This document shows, one piece after another, positions 33,251-44,535 of a stretch of 64,000 bases of DNA (positions within the stretch are counted from its first letter, which is position 1; each line of letters begins with the position of its first letter). Position numbers and translations under genes: made by a program. The notes under the pieces are model-generated. The model was given only the letters and a program-made list of their open reading frames with translations. It was not told where the DNA came from and did not search any database. Source of the stretch: Distichodus sexfasciatus (lineage: Eukaryota > Chordata > Actinopteri > Characiformes > Distichodontidae); the NCBI GenBank assembly GCA_032718565.1, contig JAVGVS010000761.1, positions 1-64,000 on the forward strand, given 5' to 3'.

Positions 33251-33640
33251 GAAAGTAATAGCACAGCTCAGAAAAATTGTATAGAAAAGAGGGTTCCAGT
33301 TGAGCAATTGACAAGTAACACAATCTACCTTATTTCCTCAATCAGCAGAACATTTTGAGTCAGAAATTGTGTCCCTACAACAATATCTGTGCAAGGAATA
33401 GAAGTGGATAGAAGAACGACTAAAGAAGAGAACAAGGCGAATTGCTGCAAGTGTCCCTGAGAAACCTATCTTTCCCCACAGATAACGCAGCGAAGAGAAG
33501 AGAGCTGTCATAAAATATGTCCTTATCTGGGTTTCAGCGAGTGTTTTCTAAAACTTCAACCTTGTGTCGTAACGACCGAGAGCAGGGCGGTAGAAATCGG
33601 TGAAACAAAGTTTCTAAAATCTACAAAATGGCTTCATTAA

Positions 33641-33880
33641 AAGTGAGTGTTTACTTGCCATTGTGAACACACCACAGCACAACATACAGTGCACCATAAC
33701 GAAATGTGACCTCTGCATTTGACCCCTCTGTGAAGGATCACTGGGCAGCGCTCAGGAAGCTCAGGTGCTTGGGGACAGTACCTTGCTCATGAGTACCTCA
33801 GTGCTAACTGTACCGGTCTGGGATTCAAACTGGTGACCTTCCAATCACGGAACGAACACCCTACCCGTTAAGCCACCATT
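33641..33880 (-). mobile_element. family-1 SINE, near full length
   Basis: Reverse-oriented tail (TTGCCATTGTGAACAC), body (GCTTGGGGACAGTACCTTGC) and tRNA-like head (CAAACTGGTGACC ... CGTTAAGCCACC). Confidence 0.8.
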
Positions 33881-33937
33881 TGAAGACAGGCAGGCAGGAA
33901 TTAGGGGTGCGTCAGCGTAGATCAATGTATTATTGTA

Positions 33938-34110
33938 GAGGGTGATGGTGTTCTAACAATTAGGATACTTGCCTCTGGATCGAGAGGTTGTGGGTTTGAA
34001 TCCTACCTCCAGCACTACCATCACTGGGTTCCTGAGCACTGGGTTAACACTAAGTTGCTCCAGGGAGACTGTCCCTGTAATTAGGAAAATGGATAAAAGC
34101 ATCTGCCCAA
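33938..34110 (+). mobile_element. family-2 SINE copy
   Basis: B box GGTTTGAATCC, then CTGGGTTCCTGAGCACTGG and tail ATGGATAAAAGCATCTGCCC. It runs straight into a family-1 copy. Confidence 0.75.
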
Positions 34111-34265
34111 TTGGCCCCATGATCAAGTACGGGACTTGTAAAGGTACCACTGAGGTACTCACAAGCACTGCTAACTAGGCTTTGCCCGCAGCAGCTGCCC
34201 ACTGCTCCTTCATGGATGGGTCAAAAGCAGAGGTCACGTTGTGTTGTGGTGAACAAAATATCGAA
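34111..34265 (+). mobile_element. family-1 SINE copy, 5' truncated
   Basis: GTAAAGGTACCACTGAGGTA through TTCATGGATGGGTCAAAAGC and GTGTTGTGGTG. Confidence 0.75.
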
Positions 34266-36626
34266 TGATTCAAATGATCAGTGAGCCTATATAATTGATC
34301 CCAAATGAAAACATCAGTGTTATATTTTGTAACGCCATGTTTATTGGTCAATTTTTCTTAAAATTTTAACAAATGAGTTGACATATTAGTAGATTTGTCT
34401 GATTTGATATGAATGGAAGTGATGTTGTTCAACCAGTATATGATACGGACTCCGTGCACAGCGTCTTGATGAATGGCCATTTTTGTCAGGAGGTCAGCAC
34501 TTCTGTTTCCAGTGTGACGTCATACAACAACAAAATGAGTGTAGTATGGAAAAACAAGAGATACAACATTAGAGATTCAAATGATCACTGCTGTGTTCAG
34601 CATCTAGTGCCTACAACAGTGAACTTCACGGTTTTCCAAAAAAAACCATTCCCTTTGAGCGCAAAGGCTCCAGAAAAATAAAATGCTAACTTCGGCTAGC
34701 ATGCTAACATCAGAAACAGCATCTAGCGTAGCTACTTACCCTCATAGTTATGAATGTAAGAGGAAATGTCGAGTTTAAAGACCTTGCTCCTCTTGGACAC
34801 CGAAGCCGATGAACACGCATCAACGTTGCGGTAGACGTCATTGACTAGGGTGAGCAGACATCCTCTTTTATCTGCGCACATGTCCTCTTTTTAAGACCTA
34901 AAAAACCTTCGTTACCAGTGAAAAACTGCTTCACCCTTATTTACTAGTTGTTTAGAGGAGATTCAACATCTTACTATAAATACTGTGTGACCAGATTAAA
35001 GTTTGTTAAAAAAAGCCCATTAATTTTTGAATGTTTTAGGTCTGATGTTAGCATGTTAGCCGACGTTAGCTTTTCATTTTCAACATCTACTGATCTTTGT
35101 TTGTTGTCTTTGTTGTACAAACTGAAATAACTGAATTAATTCTGCTCAATCTCTAATAAAGACCAGGGTAGAGGTGAGATTATCATCAGGGCAGTTTGTT
35201 ACAGGTCCGTGAAGAAGTCAGAGAAGCCTCACAGTTTGAGTGTACGGTGAAGCTAAGGAGATATACAGTAAGACAGCAGTTTTGCTACGTTACTTTCATA
35301 AAGCTCACTCAGATTTTATAGAACCACTGCACCCAACAGAAATCTGTGAAAACTAAGTTCACTGTTGTAACGATTAGATGTCGAACACAGTGGTACACAG
35401 CAGTGGTCATTTGAACCACTTACAGTTTTCATAAATTAGAAAGAGTCTTTTGTTGTATCTCTTTTTTTCTCGCATTACACTCATCTTCTTGTTGTATGTC
35501 ATCAAACTGCAGTGAAGGTCCGAATAGAAGTGCTGACCGCCTGACAAAAATGGACGTTCATCAAGATGCTGTGCATGAGGTCCATTGTCTCATATCGATC
35601 ACTGGCTTCAAAATTAAATTGGATGGAAATCGTATCTTAGCGGACTGTGATATTGGCAGATGTCAAATCGTTGTGATGAAACACTACACCCTTGGCAGGC
35701 GGGCAGGCAGGCGGGCGAGTTGGAACAGCGGCTGGCGGAGCTCCAGAAGGTGTGGTTGGGCGGTTGGGTGGAGCAGCAGCAGCAGCAGCAGCCGTGGCGG
35801 TGATGGTGGTGCAGGTGAAAAGAGCTCTTAGCTGATCACACACAGACATGTCGAGAGCTGTTTTAACACACAACAGGTTTCGCCTCCACTCCTCTGCCCC
35901 GGGCCAAATGAAGTGTGTGATGGTGACTTTGGTTCATGAGCCTGTAGCATTTTGGCACGTTGGTGTCATTTCAACCTGTGCTGAAGTGTGCAGCATAAAA
36001 GATCAAATATGCAAATTTTAAATCATAATCATGACTTATGACCAAACCTGATATAGCATTAATAATACACACCTATACTGCACTATGTTTCTACATGTTC
36101 AGAGGACAGATTTGATTCTCAGACCTACCTAGTTACACACACACGTTTACTTTAAAATACGTTATAGCTAAATATCCCTAAACTCTAACCATAAGCTCAG
36201 TAATAAACACAAATCTTTTCTTCTGTTTCATTTGATCTACATTTTAATATACATTTTAATGCAAAAGATATCTTAAGTAAGATGTCAGAAATGCACACAC
36301 ACACACACCTGAACCATTTAGTGCAAACTCAAATCTCTTCTTCATCTTGCACATGTGAATAAAATCTTTATTTTAGCAAATTGTTTCACATTGAAAAATT
36401 TTATTCCTCACCCAAAGTGGGTCAAGATGAAAAATATTCACTTTGAACAGAAAGATTTAAGTAATGTACTTTAGTTTGTTTTTCAGAAACAGTGATTTAA
36501 ATCAGAATCAAATTTATTGGGCAAGTAAGATGACAGAATTTTGTCTTGACACTTGATCCAATACAAACAACACAATAAATGTTAAATAACAAATAATAAA
36601 ATAGAAAACAGGTTTAAGATAATAAC

Positions 36627-36685
<59 letters not shown>

Positions 36686-36806
36686 CATATTTATAATGCA
36701 AATCTTTATTATTATTATTATTAATATTAATATTATTATTAAACCTAATGCATAATAAATGTCATTGGCATATTTACACAGAATATAATAATAATAATAA
36801 CTATAT

Positions 36807-36857
<51 letters not shown>

Positions 36858-37527
36858 TGTATATATATATATAAGATAATGGCATTTTTAAAATTGTGCA
36901 TTATATTAAGACCTCAGTCTTGTGCCAACTCAATACCAACAAAAATACTCTATACTTCCTACAATGTGAGATAACTTCTGACCCAACAGTAAAACTTCTG
37001 ATTACAGGAACCTGCTGGTGGCGTGTGTTTGCATATACGTGTGACAAACAGTTAACCTTAGAGAAGTCAGTGCAGGTTCCAGGTGACAAGTTTCTGCAGG
37101 AACCTGAACTCCTCTATGACTCTATAATAATCATCACTAAACCCTAGTAAAACGCACTTAGATGAGCATGACTAGTGTCATCTGATAGCTAGATTAAAGG
37201 ACACCACTCAGAATAAAAGACCTTAATAAAAACATTAAACAAGGAACGTGAAAACGAAAATACTTGAAGGAGGATATTTACTTACAGACGTCTGTAATCT
37301 GGGCCTGTGTGTTTAGAAGATGAAGCTGTAGGAGGAGACTCATTCATACTAATCCCCGAGCTCTATTTATCTCGAGAAATGACACGTTAAGACAGCGGCT
37401 ACAAATCACTCTTAAACCGACACAACCACAAACGCAGTGTTAAGACAATGTGTTATGCTACAATGTTGATTAGAGGTTCAGGAATGATGTTAAATGCTGT
37501 ATAATTTCAATTTATTGATTTAATCTT
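34266..37527. other. intergenic stretch without recognised gene
   Basis: Only short open frames are present. 35690-35830 is a GC-rich pocket with GGCAGGCGGGC and (AGC)n. A dispersed repeat with AATCAAATTTATTGGGCAAG lies near 36500. An AAT-type microsatellite occupies 36620-36860. No tRNA, rRNA or conserved protein was recognised. Confidence 0.6.
36627..36862. repeat. (AAT)n / (ATT)n microsatellite
   Basis: Three runs of AAT or ATT (36627-36683, 36708-36740, 36785-36855) with short AT-rich gaps. Confidence 0.9.
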
Positions 37528-37890
37528 GGGGCAGCGCGTTGGATAGTGCTTCCACCTCATATCCCCGGGGTCTGTAGGCTGTCAGAAAGGCTGTAGGGCC
37601 TTTCTGTGTGGAGTCTGCATGCTCTCCCTGTGTTCACATGGGTTCCTCCGGGTGCTCGGGTTTCCCCACACAGTCCAAAAGCGTGCACTATAGGTTAATT
37701 GGTGACTCTGAATTGGCCCTGGAGGATGTGAGTGAGAGCGTGATTATGTGAGTGCCCTATGGTGTGTTGGCGCCTGCCCAAAGTTTGGTCTCCGTCTTGC
37801 ACCCGTAGTTCCTGGGATAGGCTCCAGTCCCCGCCATGACTCCAGTCGGGATCATGCGGTTCAGATAATAATTGAATGAATGAATGTATG
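37528..37890 (+). mobile_element. tRNA-derived SINE (family 3), complete
   Basis: Head GGGGCAGCGCGTTGGATAG with the tRNA-like region, then GGGTTCCTCCGGGTGC, TGGCGCCTGCCC and GATAGGCTCCAGTCC, ending in GAATGAATGAATG. The opposite-strand copy is at 50885-51265. Confidence 0.8.
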
Positions 37891-37964
37891 ATTAGTTGCT
37901 TTTTATGTTTGAAGTTGAACAAAAGCAGAGTAATAAATGAATAACAAACAATAAATTGGGAAGG

Positions 37965-38190
37965 TTGGTATTGTGAGGGTTATGGGAGTTCGTCTCGTGA
38001 TCACAAGGTAGCTGAGTCAAATCCCAGACCGGTAAAGGTACCACTGAGGTACTCATGAGCAAGGTACCGTCCCCAAGCACTGCTGCCCAGTGCTCCTTCA
38101 CGGATGGGTCAAACGTAGATCTCACATGTGGTTGTGGCGCACTGTGTGCTGGGCTGTGTTCACAATGACTAATAATCACTCATTTTCACT
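37965..38190 (+). mobile_element. family-1 SINE, near full length
   Basis: Head with GATCACAAGGTAGCTG and AATCCCAGACCGGTAAAG; body ACTCATGAGCAAGGTACCGT; tail CACAATGACTAATAATCAC. Confidence 0.8.
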
Positions 38191-38524
38191 TTTAATTCAT
38201 CACGTAGACGAGTGTCTTCAGGATTAAAGTCTGAGATGAGATTCAGGTGAGCTGTGGAGTTTACTGGGCTGTACATAGTTAATAATAAACGTTATCTCTT
38301 ATCTATGTGCTGGCACAGGTAACCACACACACACACAAATACACACCCGTCGGCTCACTGGGCCATATTTCATTCCACTAAGGTTAAGTATTCTGTGTGG
38401 AAATTTGGCCCCCTTGTGGTCAATAGAGTTTTTCAAATGGTTTTATTTTTAAAAGCACTTTTTCTTTATGAGGACCTCAAATACAAAAATGTCTTCATAA
38501 TGCCATAAACATCAGACAAATCAA

Positions 38525-38750
38525 CACAACACAGAAGGTTGCAGGTTCAAATCCAGCACCAGTAAAGTTACCACTGAGGTACTGATAAGAAGGTACCGTC
38601 CCCAAGCACTGCTCCCTGGGTGCTGCCGTTATTAGCTTCCCACTGCTCCTTCATGGATGGGTCAAATGCAGAGGTCACATTTTGTTGTGGTGCACTGTGT
38701 GTTGTGTTGTGCTGTGGTGTGTTCACAATGACAAATTTTCACTCATTCTC
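38525..38750 (+). mobile_element. family-1 SINE, near full length
   Basis: AAGGTTGCAGGTTCAAATCC (B box), AAGGTACCGTCCCCAAGCAC, TTCATGGATGGGTCAAATGC and the tail GTTCACAATGACAAATT. Confidence 0.85.
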
Positions 38751-38870
38751 AATATATATACGAAAACAACAGCAACAACATCACACCGTGGCTTTATAGA
38801 CAATTCGGACCCTACTATCAACACATATAAGACAACATCACACAGAATAAATTGAAGCATTTTACTCGTC

Positions 38871-38988
38871 CCTGAAGGAGCAGTGCCTTTTTAGGCAGTG
38901 CCATGGATCAGTGCCCTGGGACCGGCACTTGAACCTTGACCTTCTGATCAAGGGGTCAACTTCCTATTCCTAACACTACCGACCGCCC
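38871..38988 (-). mobile_element. degenerate family-1 SINE
   Basis: CCTGAAGGAGCAGTGCC then GGACCGGCACTTGAACC (reverse B box); the central body is deleted. Confidence 0.5.
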
Positions 38989-39033
38989 TAATGCATCATT
39001 TGTCATTCCTTTATTCTTTGGAAGAACTCTACT

Positions 39034-39213
39034 ACAGGGTTGCCAACTTTTCCAAAAACCTTGAGTGAGATTGTGGGTGTGTCTGTGGCCGATGTCGGGA
39101 GCGTTCAGTTGGGATCGTTTGGGGGGGTGAGATTTCTTTCTTCAGCGTGAGAGCGTGAGATTGAGGCTGAATGCGTGACTGTCACGCCGGATGCGTGAGA
39201 GTTGGCAACGCTA
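39034..39213. mobile_element. small MITE with GGGTTGCCAAC ends
   Basis: Starts CAGGGTTGCCAAC and ends GTTGGCAACGCT, with repeated GCGTGAGA motifs inside. About 180 bp, no frame. Confidence 0.65.
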
Positions 39214-40075
39214 CTACTGCTCTTGTTCAACTTTGAACTGAAGATCAACAAATAGAGTGAAATTATACTGGAACCCAGGGTCTCATTTTTCCAATCAATA
39301 ATTAATGCAGTGAGGGGTATCAAGATTTTCACACAGCACTGCTATAATTTCCCAAAAGTTTCTGATAAATGAGGTGACGGGGCTCCGTATGAATGCAGAC
39401 ATTAAACTTTGGCGTTAGGGTGGTAAAGTGATGAGTTGCGTGTACATGGTATAATAGGATTCCACCTTCACTTCTGTCTAGTCCTGTTACCAAGGTAACA
39501 AACACAGAGCAACAACAGTGCGGTAATCTTTATCTGCAGGATTATGGTTTCTATTGCTTCCTTTTTTATGACAAACACGATACTGTGCGAAAGTTTTGAG
39601 ACAGGTCTCATTTGTTTATATGTTGTGGGGGAAAATGAGAACGATGATATGTATGATGATTTACTGCAACATGTATAAACATACATGTAAATACTATAAA
39701 ACTGTTAGTCAAAACAACATTAAAAAACACACAGACACACAAAGTCTAGTTCTTTCGAAGCAAAATATACAAAATGAAGCGGACACTACTGTAGACTGTA
39801 TATATAAGCTTTGAACCGCCTCCTTCTTGATATGTTTAACATAGTTTTGACATATAGTCTAATAATAGTACATATAGGGTCAATTTCCCAGTCTACGATT
39901 AAGCCTAGTCCTAGACTAATTATGACTTACAGTGACAAATCTCACATTGATATGGACATTTAGTCCAAGACTAAATCCAGAATAATCTAGACCTAATGAA
40001 GAAACCAGCCAGTAAAAAATGGGAACCATTTGTGTAGTTTGCATATTGCACCACTAGATGGAGAACATGCAATAC

Positions 40076-40077
<2 letters not shown>

Positions 40078-40135
<58 letters not shown>

Positions 40136-40165
40136 TAGCATTATAATAATAATATAGCATTATAG
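40078..40165. repeat. (AAT)n microsatellite
   Basis: About 18 AAT units followed by two short ATAGCATTATAATAATA repeats. Confidence 0.9.
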
Positions 40166-40732
40166 GTGTTATATATAATTTATATTTGACAATGTGAGAC
40201 CAATTTGCAATAATAAATATTCTTATATTGCAATTTAATGTGCAATTTAATAGTGTGTCTTGCAACTGACATTTCACACTTGCACTGGTTCTCATCTCTA
40301 TTAATGGTACATGTTAGCTAGAGTAGACAGAAAATTATCTTTATTGAAATGTTCCACTATTTCTTAAATCACGTTTTTGAATCAGACATTGAAGTAAGAG
40401 TTTCGTTACACCCTATACACTGTACATTAAACTACGAATCCTGAATTTGAATTGTGTGCTTATTGTCAGTTTTTGCGCTTTTAAACAAGCTTCATTCTAA
40501 TCCGAATCTCCTAAGGTATCCTCCTTCCAGGCTTTCAATTGATTCATTATTGAGTCTTTAGAATGACTCGTCAATAAATTAATACATGAAAAGGTGGCTC
40601 GTGCCCTCTAAAGGGTTGTAAAGGGTTTTCTCCTCTAATTTTTACTGCAATAAATATGGTCTGTGCAGATTCGGATTACGTAGCTATGATATGATAGATA
40701 TAGATATACTGTATACAGTGTATATACTAGGG

Positions 40733-41095
40733 GTGCACAACTAGATTCTTGGGCTCACAATTTGAGTGAAAGTGATCCACGATTTATAAATGATTGAAAA
40801 TTCAATACATTTCTTTTGAGATTGCTGTTTTAAGTTACTTGTCCCATTTGAATGTGGCAGATCCACAAAAATAACATTGAATCAAATATAGTTTATCTAA
40901 ATGTAATGCATATGTATGCATACTGACTTCATTTCCCTCATGCTCCCACAAAGGGGGTTTGTCTGGGCAGATTTCCACATTGCACCATCTGTAGGATTGG
41001 CGAAACTAAACTATTATGTTAGTGGAAAAATATGATTTTTTTTTTTGGAATGCACAAATCGATTTTGATTCAAAGAGAAAATCTTCCTGGCCCAT
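40733..41095. mobile_element. hAT-like remnant
   Basis: TAGGGGTGCACAACTAGATT at the left and GCACAAATCGATTTTGATTC at the right suggest a decayed MITE. The region 39213-40730 otherwise shows only AT-rich sequence, the fold-back relative at 39890-40015 and the AAT microsatellite. Confidence 0.4.
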
Positions 41096-41147
41096 CCTGT
41101 TACTAAGACCTGCATCCGGCTCTTGAAGAGCTTAAATCCTCCATGCT

Positions 41148-41436
41148 TTTTAACAGGTTTAAAGTGTTGTTGTTCAGTCTGGATTGTGCATTAGCATGAA
41201 ATTGCACATAAAGCCTAGTAGATGGCACTCAAAGTGAGAACGAGAGAGAGAGAGAGAGGGGTTGTACAGGGGTGGGTGAACTGTATACTCTTATTTTTTG
41301 GAATAAGACCCCAAACTTTTCTTTAAAAGCAGTTATTACTTGAAAACTGAGATTAAACATTTGTCATTAGGTCTGGGTTATACATTATTGTGACCTGAGA
41401 TTGCACATAAAGCCTAGTAGATGGCAGCAGACACCC

Positions 41437-41470
<34 letters not shown>
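41148..41470. repeat. local direct duplication upstream of slc22a23
   Basis: AATTGCACATAAAGCCTAGT plus AGATGGCA occurs at about 41200 and again, as GATTGCACATAAAGCCTAGT, at about 41390. Each is followed by a GA microsatellite (41236-41260, 41440-41471). Confidence 0.75.
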
Positions 41471-41474
<4 letters not shown>

Positions 41475-41639
41475 ATATGCATTTAAATAATATATATTTT
41501 AATGCTCTTTCCCATCAGAGTGATTTTCTAGCGTTGATGTGTGTTAATGATGTTAGTCACTTTGCATACAAAGAACAATAGACAATAGACACACAAACAC
41601 ACACACAGGTCTATTGTTGTAGGTTCGGCGCTCAATCAA

Positions 41640-42357
41640 AGCTCGCGGTTTGAGTGACACGTGAGGGCGGAGGCTCGAACCGGATCCGCCTTCACGCGCT
41701 CAACGGGCGTCGGGCTTGTTTTTTAAAGTCCCCTCTTTCTCCCAAAACCCCGCCGTCGACGGAGGGAGGTGAAGCTCGGAGCCGCGTTCGCGTTGGGATT
41801 CGACAACCCGGGGAGCGGGGAAGCCTCCGAAAATTCACTGGGAGCGGCGTCTCGCGAGGATTATGAGGTCTGCTCGTTACCGTTGGACAGGTGTGTTACC
41901 TGGTCCAGGTGTGCGGTCGTGATGTCTTCGGGTGACATTTTGTTGTTTAAGGTGGAAGGGAAGAGCCGGGACTTGAGGTATGAAGCTCTTAAAGAATGCG
42001 GGCGGCTTAAAGGTCGCCGCTCACCTTCGCGCCCGCTCGTCGTGTAGGTGTTTCAGTTCTGTTTAAACCTGCACGAACCCACGCGCGCGGGTCTCCGTGT
42101 CTTCAAAGGAATTAAAACCCCAAATCTTGAGATATCACTTCACCGGGATACAAAAGACCTCGTTTTTTGGTTGCAAAACGCGTGAACGGCGGCGGTGTGA
42201 AGGCGCTGACGCATTGGGGGGAACCAAAAAAAACCCAAAAAAAACCAGAAACCGAGAACCGGAGCTGCCGAACCGGATCCGTTACCGAGCCACGGAGGGG
42301 GGGAGGGAGGGAGCGAGCGAGCCAGCCAGCAGCGAGGCATCTATGCGCGGAACGGCG
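41640..42357 (+). promoter_or_regulatory. slc22a23: CpG-rich promoter and 5' UTR of slc22a23
   Basis: From about 41640 the sequence changes to dense CpG (for example GCTCGCGGTTTGAG, ACGCGCGCGGG) and stays so through exon 1, a CpG-island promoter. No TATA box is evident and the transcription start is not defined. The coding frame is open upstream to 42097 but has no ATG before 42343. Confidence 0.75.
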
Positions 42358-42807
42358 ATGGCCGTGTCTCAGCTGGACGTCGAGGAGCATCAACCGGAGA
42401 ACGGCTTCGTCAGCCCGGAAAGCGCCTCCCCGAGCCTGCTGTCGCGCATCGACGGCTGCGTGCTCCCCTTCCTCGGCGGATTCGGGAAATACCAGAAGCA
42501 GCTCGTCGTCCTGACGTGGATCCCGGCGCTCTTCATAGGATTCAGCCAGTTCTCGGACAGTTTCCTGCTGGCGCAGCCCAACGCTACATGCGTGCAGTGG
42601 CCGGTTAACGGCACCGAGACGCCAGTTTCGGGAGCGCGCAGCCCGAGCTCGCCGCCGCCGCCGCCGCCGCCGCTGCTGCACAGCGCGCACGGCCATCACT
42701 TCCACGCCAATGCCACGCGCAACGACACGGACCCCACACAGTGCGAGATGTGCACACGGTGGACGTACGAGATGCACACAGGACTGGTGCAGAACGTGGT
42801 GACCAAG
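42358..42807 (+). CDS. slc22a23: SLC22-family transporter, first coding exon (partial gene)
   Basis: 150 codons ending at donor AAG|GTAAGG, phase 0; the rest lies outside the window. Residues 31-71 (IDGCVLPFLGGFGKYQKQLV, then the membrane segment TWIPALFIGFSQFSDSFLL) match human SLC22A23, an orphan member of the organic ion transporter family. After this first membrane segment comes the extracellular loop, with four N-glycosylation sequons (Asn75, 84, 118, 122), a run of seven Pro from CCG repeats and a His-rich patch. It ends in TGLVQNVVTK, as in human TGLVQNVVSK-like AGLVQNVVSK. ATG 42358 has a strong context (GCGATGG); an in-frame ATG at 42343 is weak. The substrate is unknown. Confidence 0.93.
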
Positions 42808-43040
42808 GTAAGGGCCCCGAGTAGAGAGAGGTGCGTGTGGGTTTCTTTGAACGTGGGTTCTCCGGTTTCCCCCAAATCAATGGAGAAACGGGAGAAGCAC
42901 CGCAGCAGTCTCGGGGCCGAGCTGAAAACCAGCAAAAAACATTTAACACCAACATCTAAACACGACGTGACTCTATAGGAATTAAGAACGTTTTCATATC
43001 AACATGCCCTTATATCTACTTGATATACCTGATATTTGAT

Positions 43041-43240
43041 TTATTTTTATTTACGTTCTTACAAAAAATGTCATGGCCAAAAATTATCCACCCCCCTACT
43101 AGATTTGGATTCATTATTTTGAATATATTTATTCTAAACCTCAAAGATCTGCACATCACTGCAAAAGAGGAGTGGTCCATAATAGAGGACGTGGATAATT
43201 TTAGACATTCCGTTTTCTGCAAGAATGTAAATAAAAATAA
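43041..43240. mobile_element. MITE-like inverted repeat, about 50-bp arms
   Basis: 43041-43092 and 43191-43240 are imperfect reverse complements (TTATTTTTATTTAC ... AAAATTATCCAC). The element may extend to about 43405. It accounts for the open frames on both strands here. Confidence 0.65.
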
Positions 43241-43434
43241 AACAGGATATTGTCCCATTTATATCTCTAGCACAACGTTTTACTTACTATTTTGTGACAT
43301 GCTTACGTCATTTTTCAGCTGGAGCAAATATATTGGTCAAATAAAAGTCTCACTAAAAATCTAAATCTGGTATGAGTATTAATAATTTTGGGATTAACTG
43401 TATATACAGTGTATTCATGCAGTATTCAATTTAA

Positions 43435-43620
43435 TATATATAGCGCTCTCAGCAACAGTCATTATCACAAAGCGCCTTACATATAACCAGCCCAAACCCC
43501 CAACTAACAAGCCTGAGGCCACGGTGGCAAAAAAAGACTCCCTCTAGTAGGAAGAAACCTTGAGAGGAACCAAAACTCGGAACTAGACCTCATCGTCCTC
43601 TGGGCGACCGGGTGCATGAA
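43435..43620 (-). repeat. dispersed repeat with AGGAAGAAACCTTGAGAGGA core
   Basis: Contains TATATAGCGCTCTCAGC, ACAAAGCGCCTTACAT and AGGAAGAAACCTTGAGAGGA, a sequence set found widely in teleosts. I cannot assign its class. Confidence 0.55.
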
Positions 43621-43898
43621 CGTTTAATACACATGTAAACGTTAGTTCAAGATTATTGTTAATTCGTCATTTTTAAAGAAGTGAAGATATAAAAATAGTC
43701 TGAAGAACGCTGTCGAGTCCCTAGTCGTTGCTGGGGCTAGTTGCTAAGATCACCTCAGATTAGTTCATCATATATATACTGTATACTGTATATAATTAGC
43801 ATATAGCATATATATATATATATGTATGCTTCCACCTATGTATGTACACACACAACCACATACATGCACATTAAAATCAGGTTTTCTAGTATTTGACT

Positions 43899-44266
43899 TA
43901 GGGCTGCTCGATTATGAAAAAAAACATAATCACGATTAATTTGGTCAATCTTGAAATCACGATTATTTAACACTTTACTTTGTGTTACTATTTAAGACTT
44001 TATGCTGCTCTCCTCCTTCCGCCATCTTTACCCGCTCAGACTGTACACCGCCACCAGAACACACACGTGCGTTCAGTCTTCGGAAGGTGCGTTAGTGCGC
44101 GTCCGTGTGTCATTCGGAACACAAGACAAAATATGAGTATACTTGCAGAGCGTAATGTGGCAAAATAATTGTAATTATAATTGTTTTTGTCGATTACATT
44201 ATTTTTGTGATTGTTTGGAGCTGAAATTGAAATTGAAATTAAAATTCGATTAATTGCACAGCCTTA
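43899..44266. mobile_element. hAT MITE with perfect 8-bp target duplication
   Basis: 368 bp starting TAGGGCTGCTCGATTATG and ending AATTGCACAGCCTTA, flanked on both sides by ATTTGACT (43891-43898 and 44267-44274). Confidence 0.88.
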
Positions 44267-44397
44267 ATTTGACTGTATATAGAGGCAGTAGCGCGTACTG
44301 GTAGTTGATAATTGTGAAGGAAAGGCTAATATAGAAACATCTTATTAAAGAAGACTTTATGCTTCTATTAAGAAACTTTCATTTCATTCAACTTTGG

Positions 44398-44535
44398 GAT
44401 AGTCTCCCTGGACCAACACGGGGTTAAGGGTCATGTCTCAGGGATCTAGTGATGGTAGTGCTGGAGGTAGGATTTGAAGCCAAGACCTTTTGGCCCAGAG
44501 GCGAGTACGCTAACCACTAGACTTGCACCACCTGT
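44398..44535 (-). mobile_element. family-2 SINE copy
   Basis: Reverse-oriented: AGTCTCCCTGGACCAACAC, AGGTAGGATTTGAAGCC (B box) and CTAACCACTAGACTTGCACC (A box). Confidence 0.7.

Noticed and set aside
34409..34681. 90-aa plus-strand open frame
   Set aside because: No recognised domain, no splice context and repeats on the upstream side; kept as uncharacterised intergenic sequence.
42097..42342. N-terminal extension of slc22a23 from 42097
   Set aside because: The frame is open but begins at GTG and has no ATG before 42343; it lies in the CpG-rich 5' UTR and looks non-coding.
42112..42777. 221-aa minus-strand open frame over slc22a23 exon 1
   Set aside because: Arg/Ala-rich shadow of a GC-rich exon on the opposite strand.
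42808..42978. Coding read-through past slc22a23 exon 1
   Set aside because: The donor GTAAGG follows VTK at the family's conserved exon border; downstream residues do not resemble a transporter.
43020..43364. 114-aa plus-strand and 80-aa minus-strand frames
   Set aside because: Both lie over an inverted repeat with 50-bp arms; the shared CKNVNKNK motif is the arm translated from both sides.
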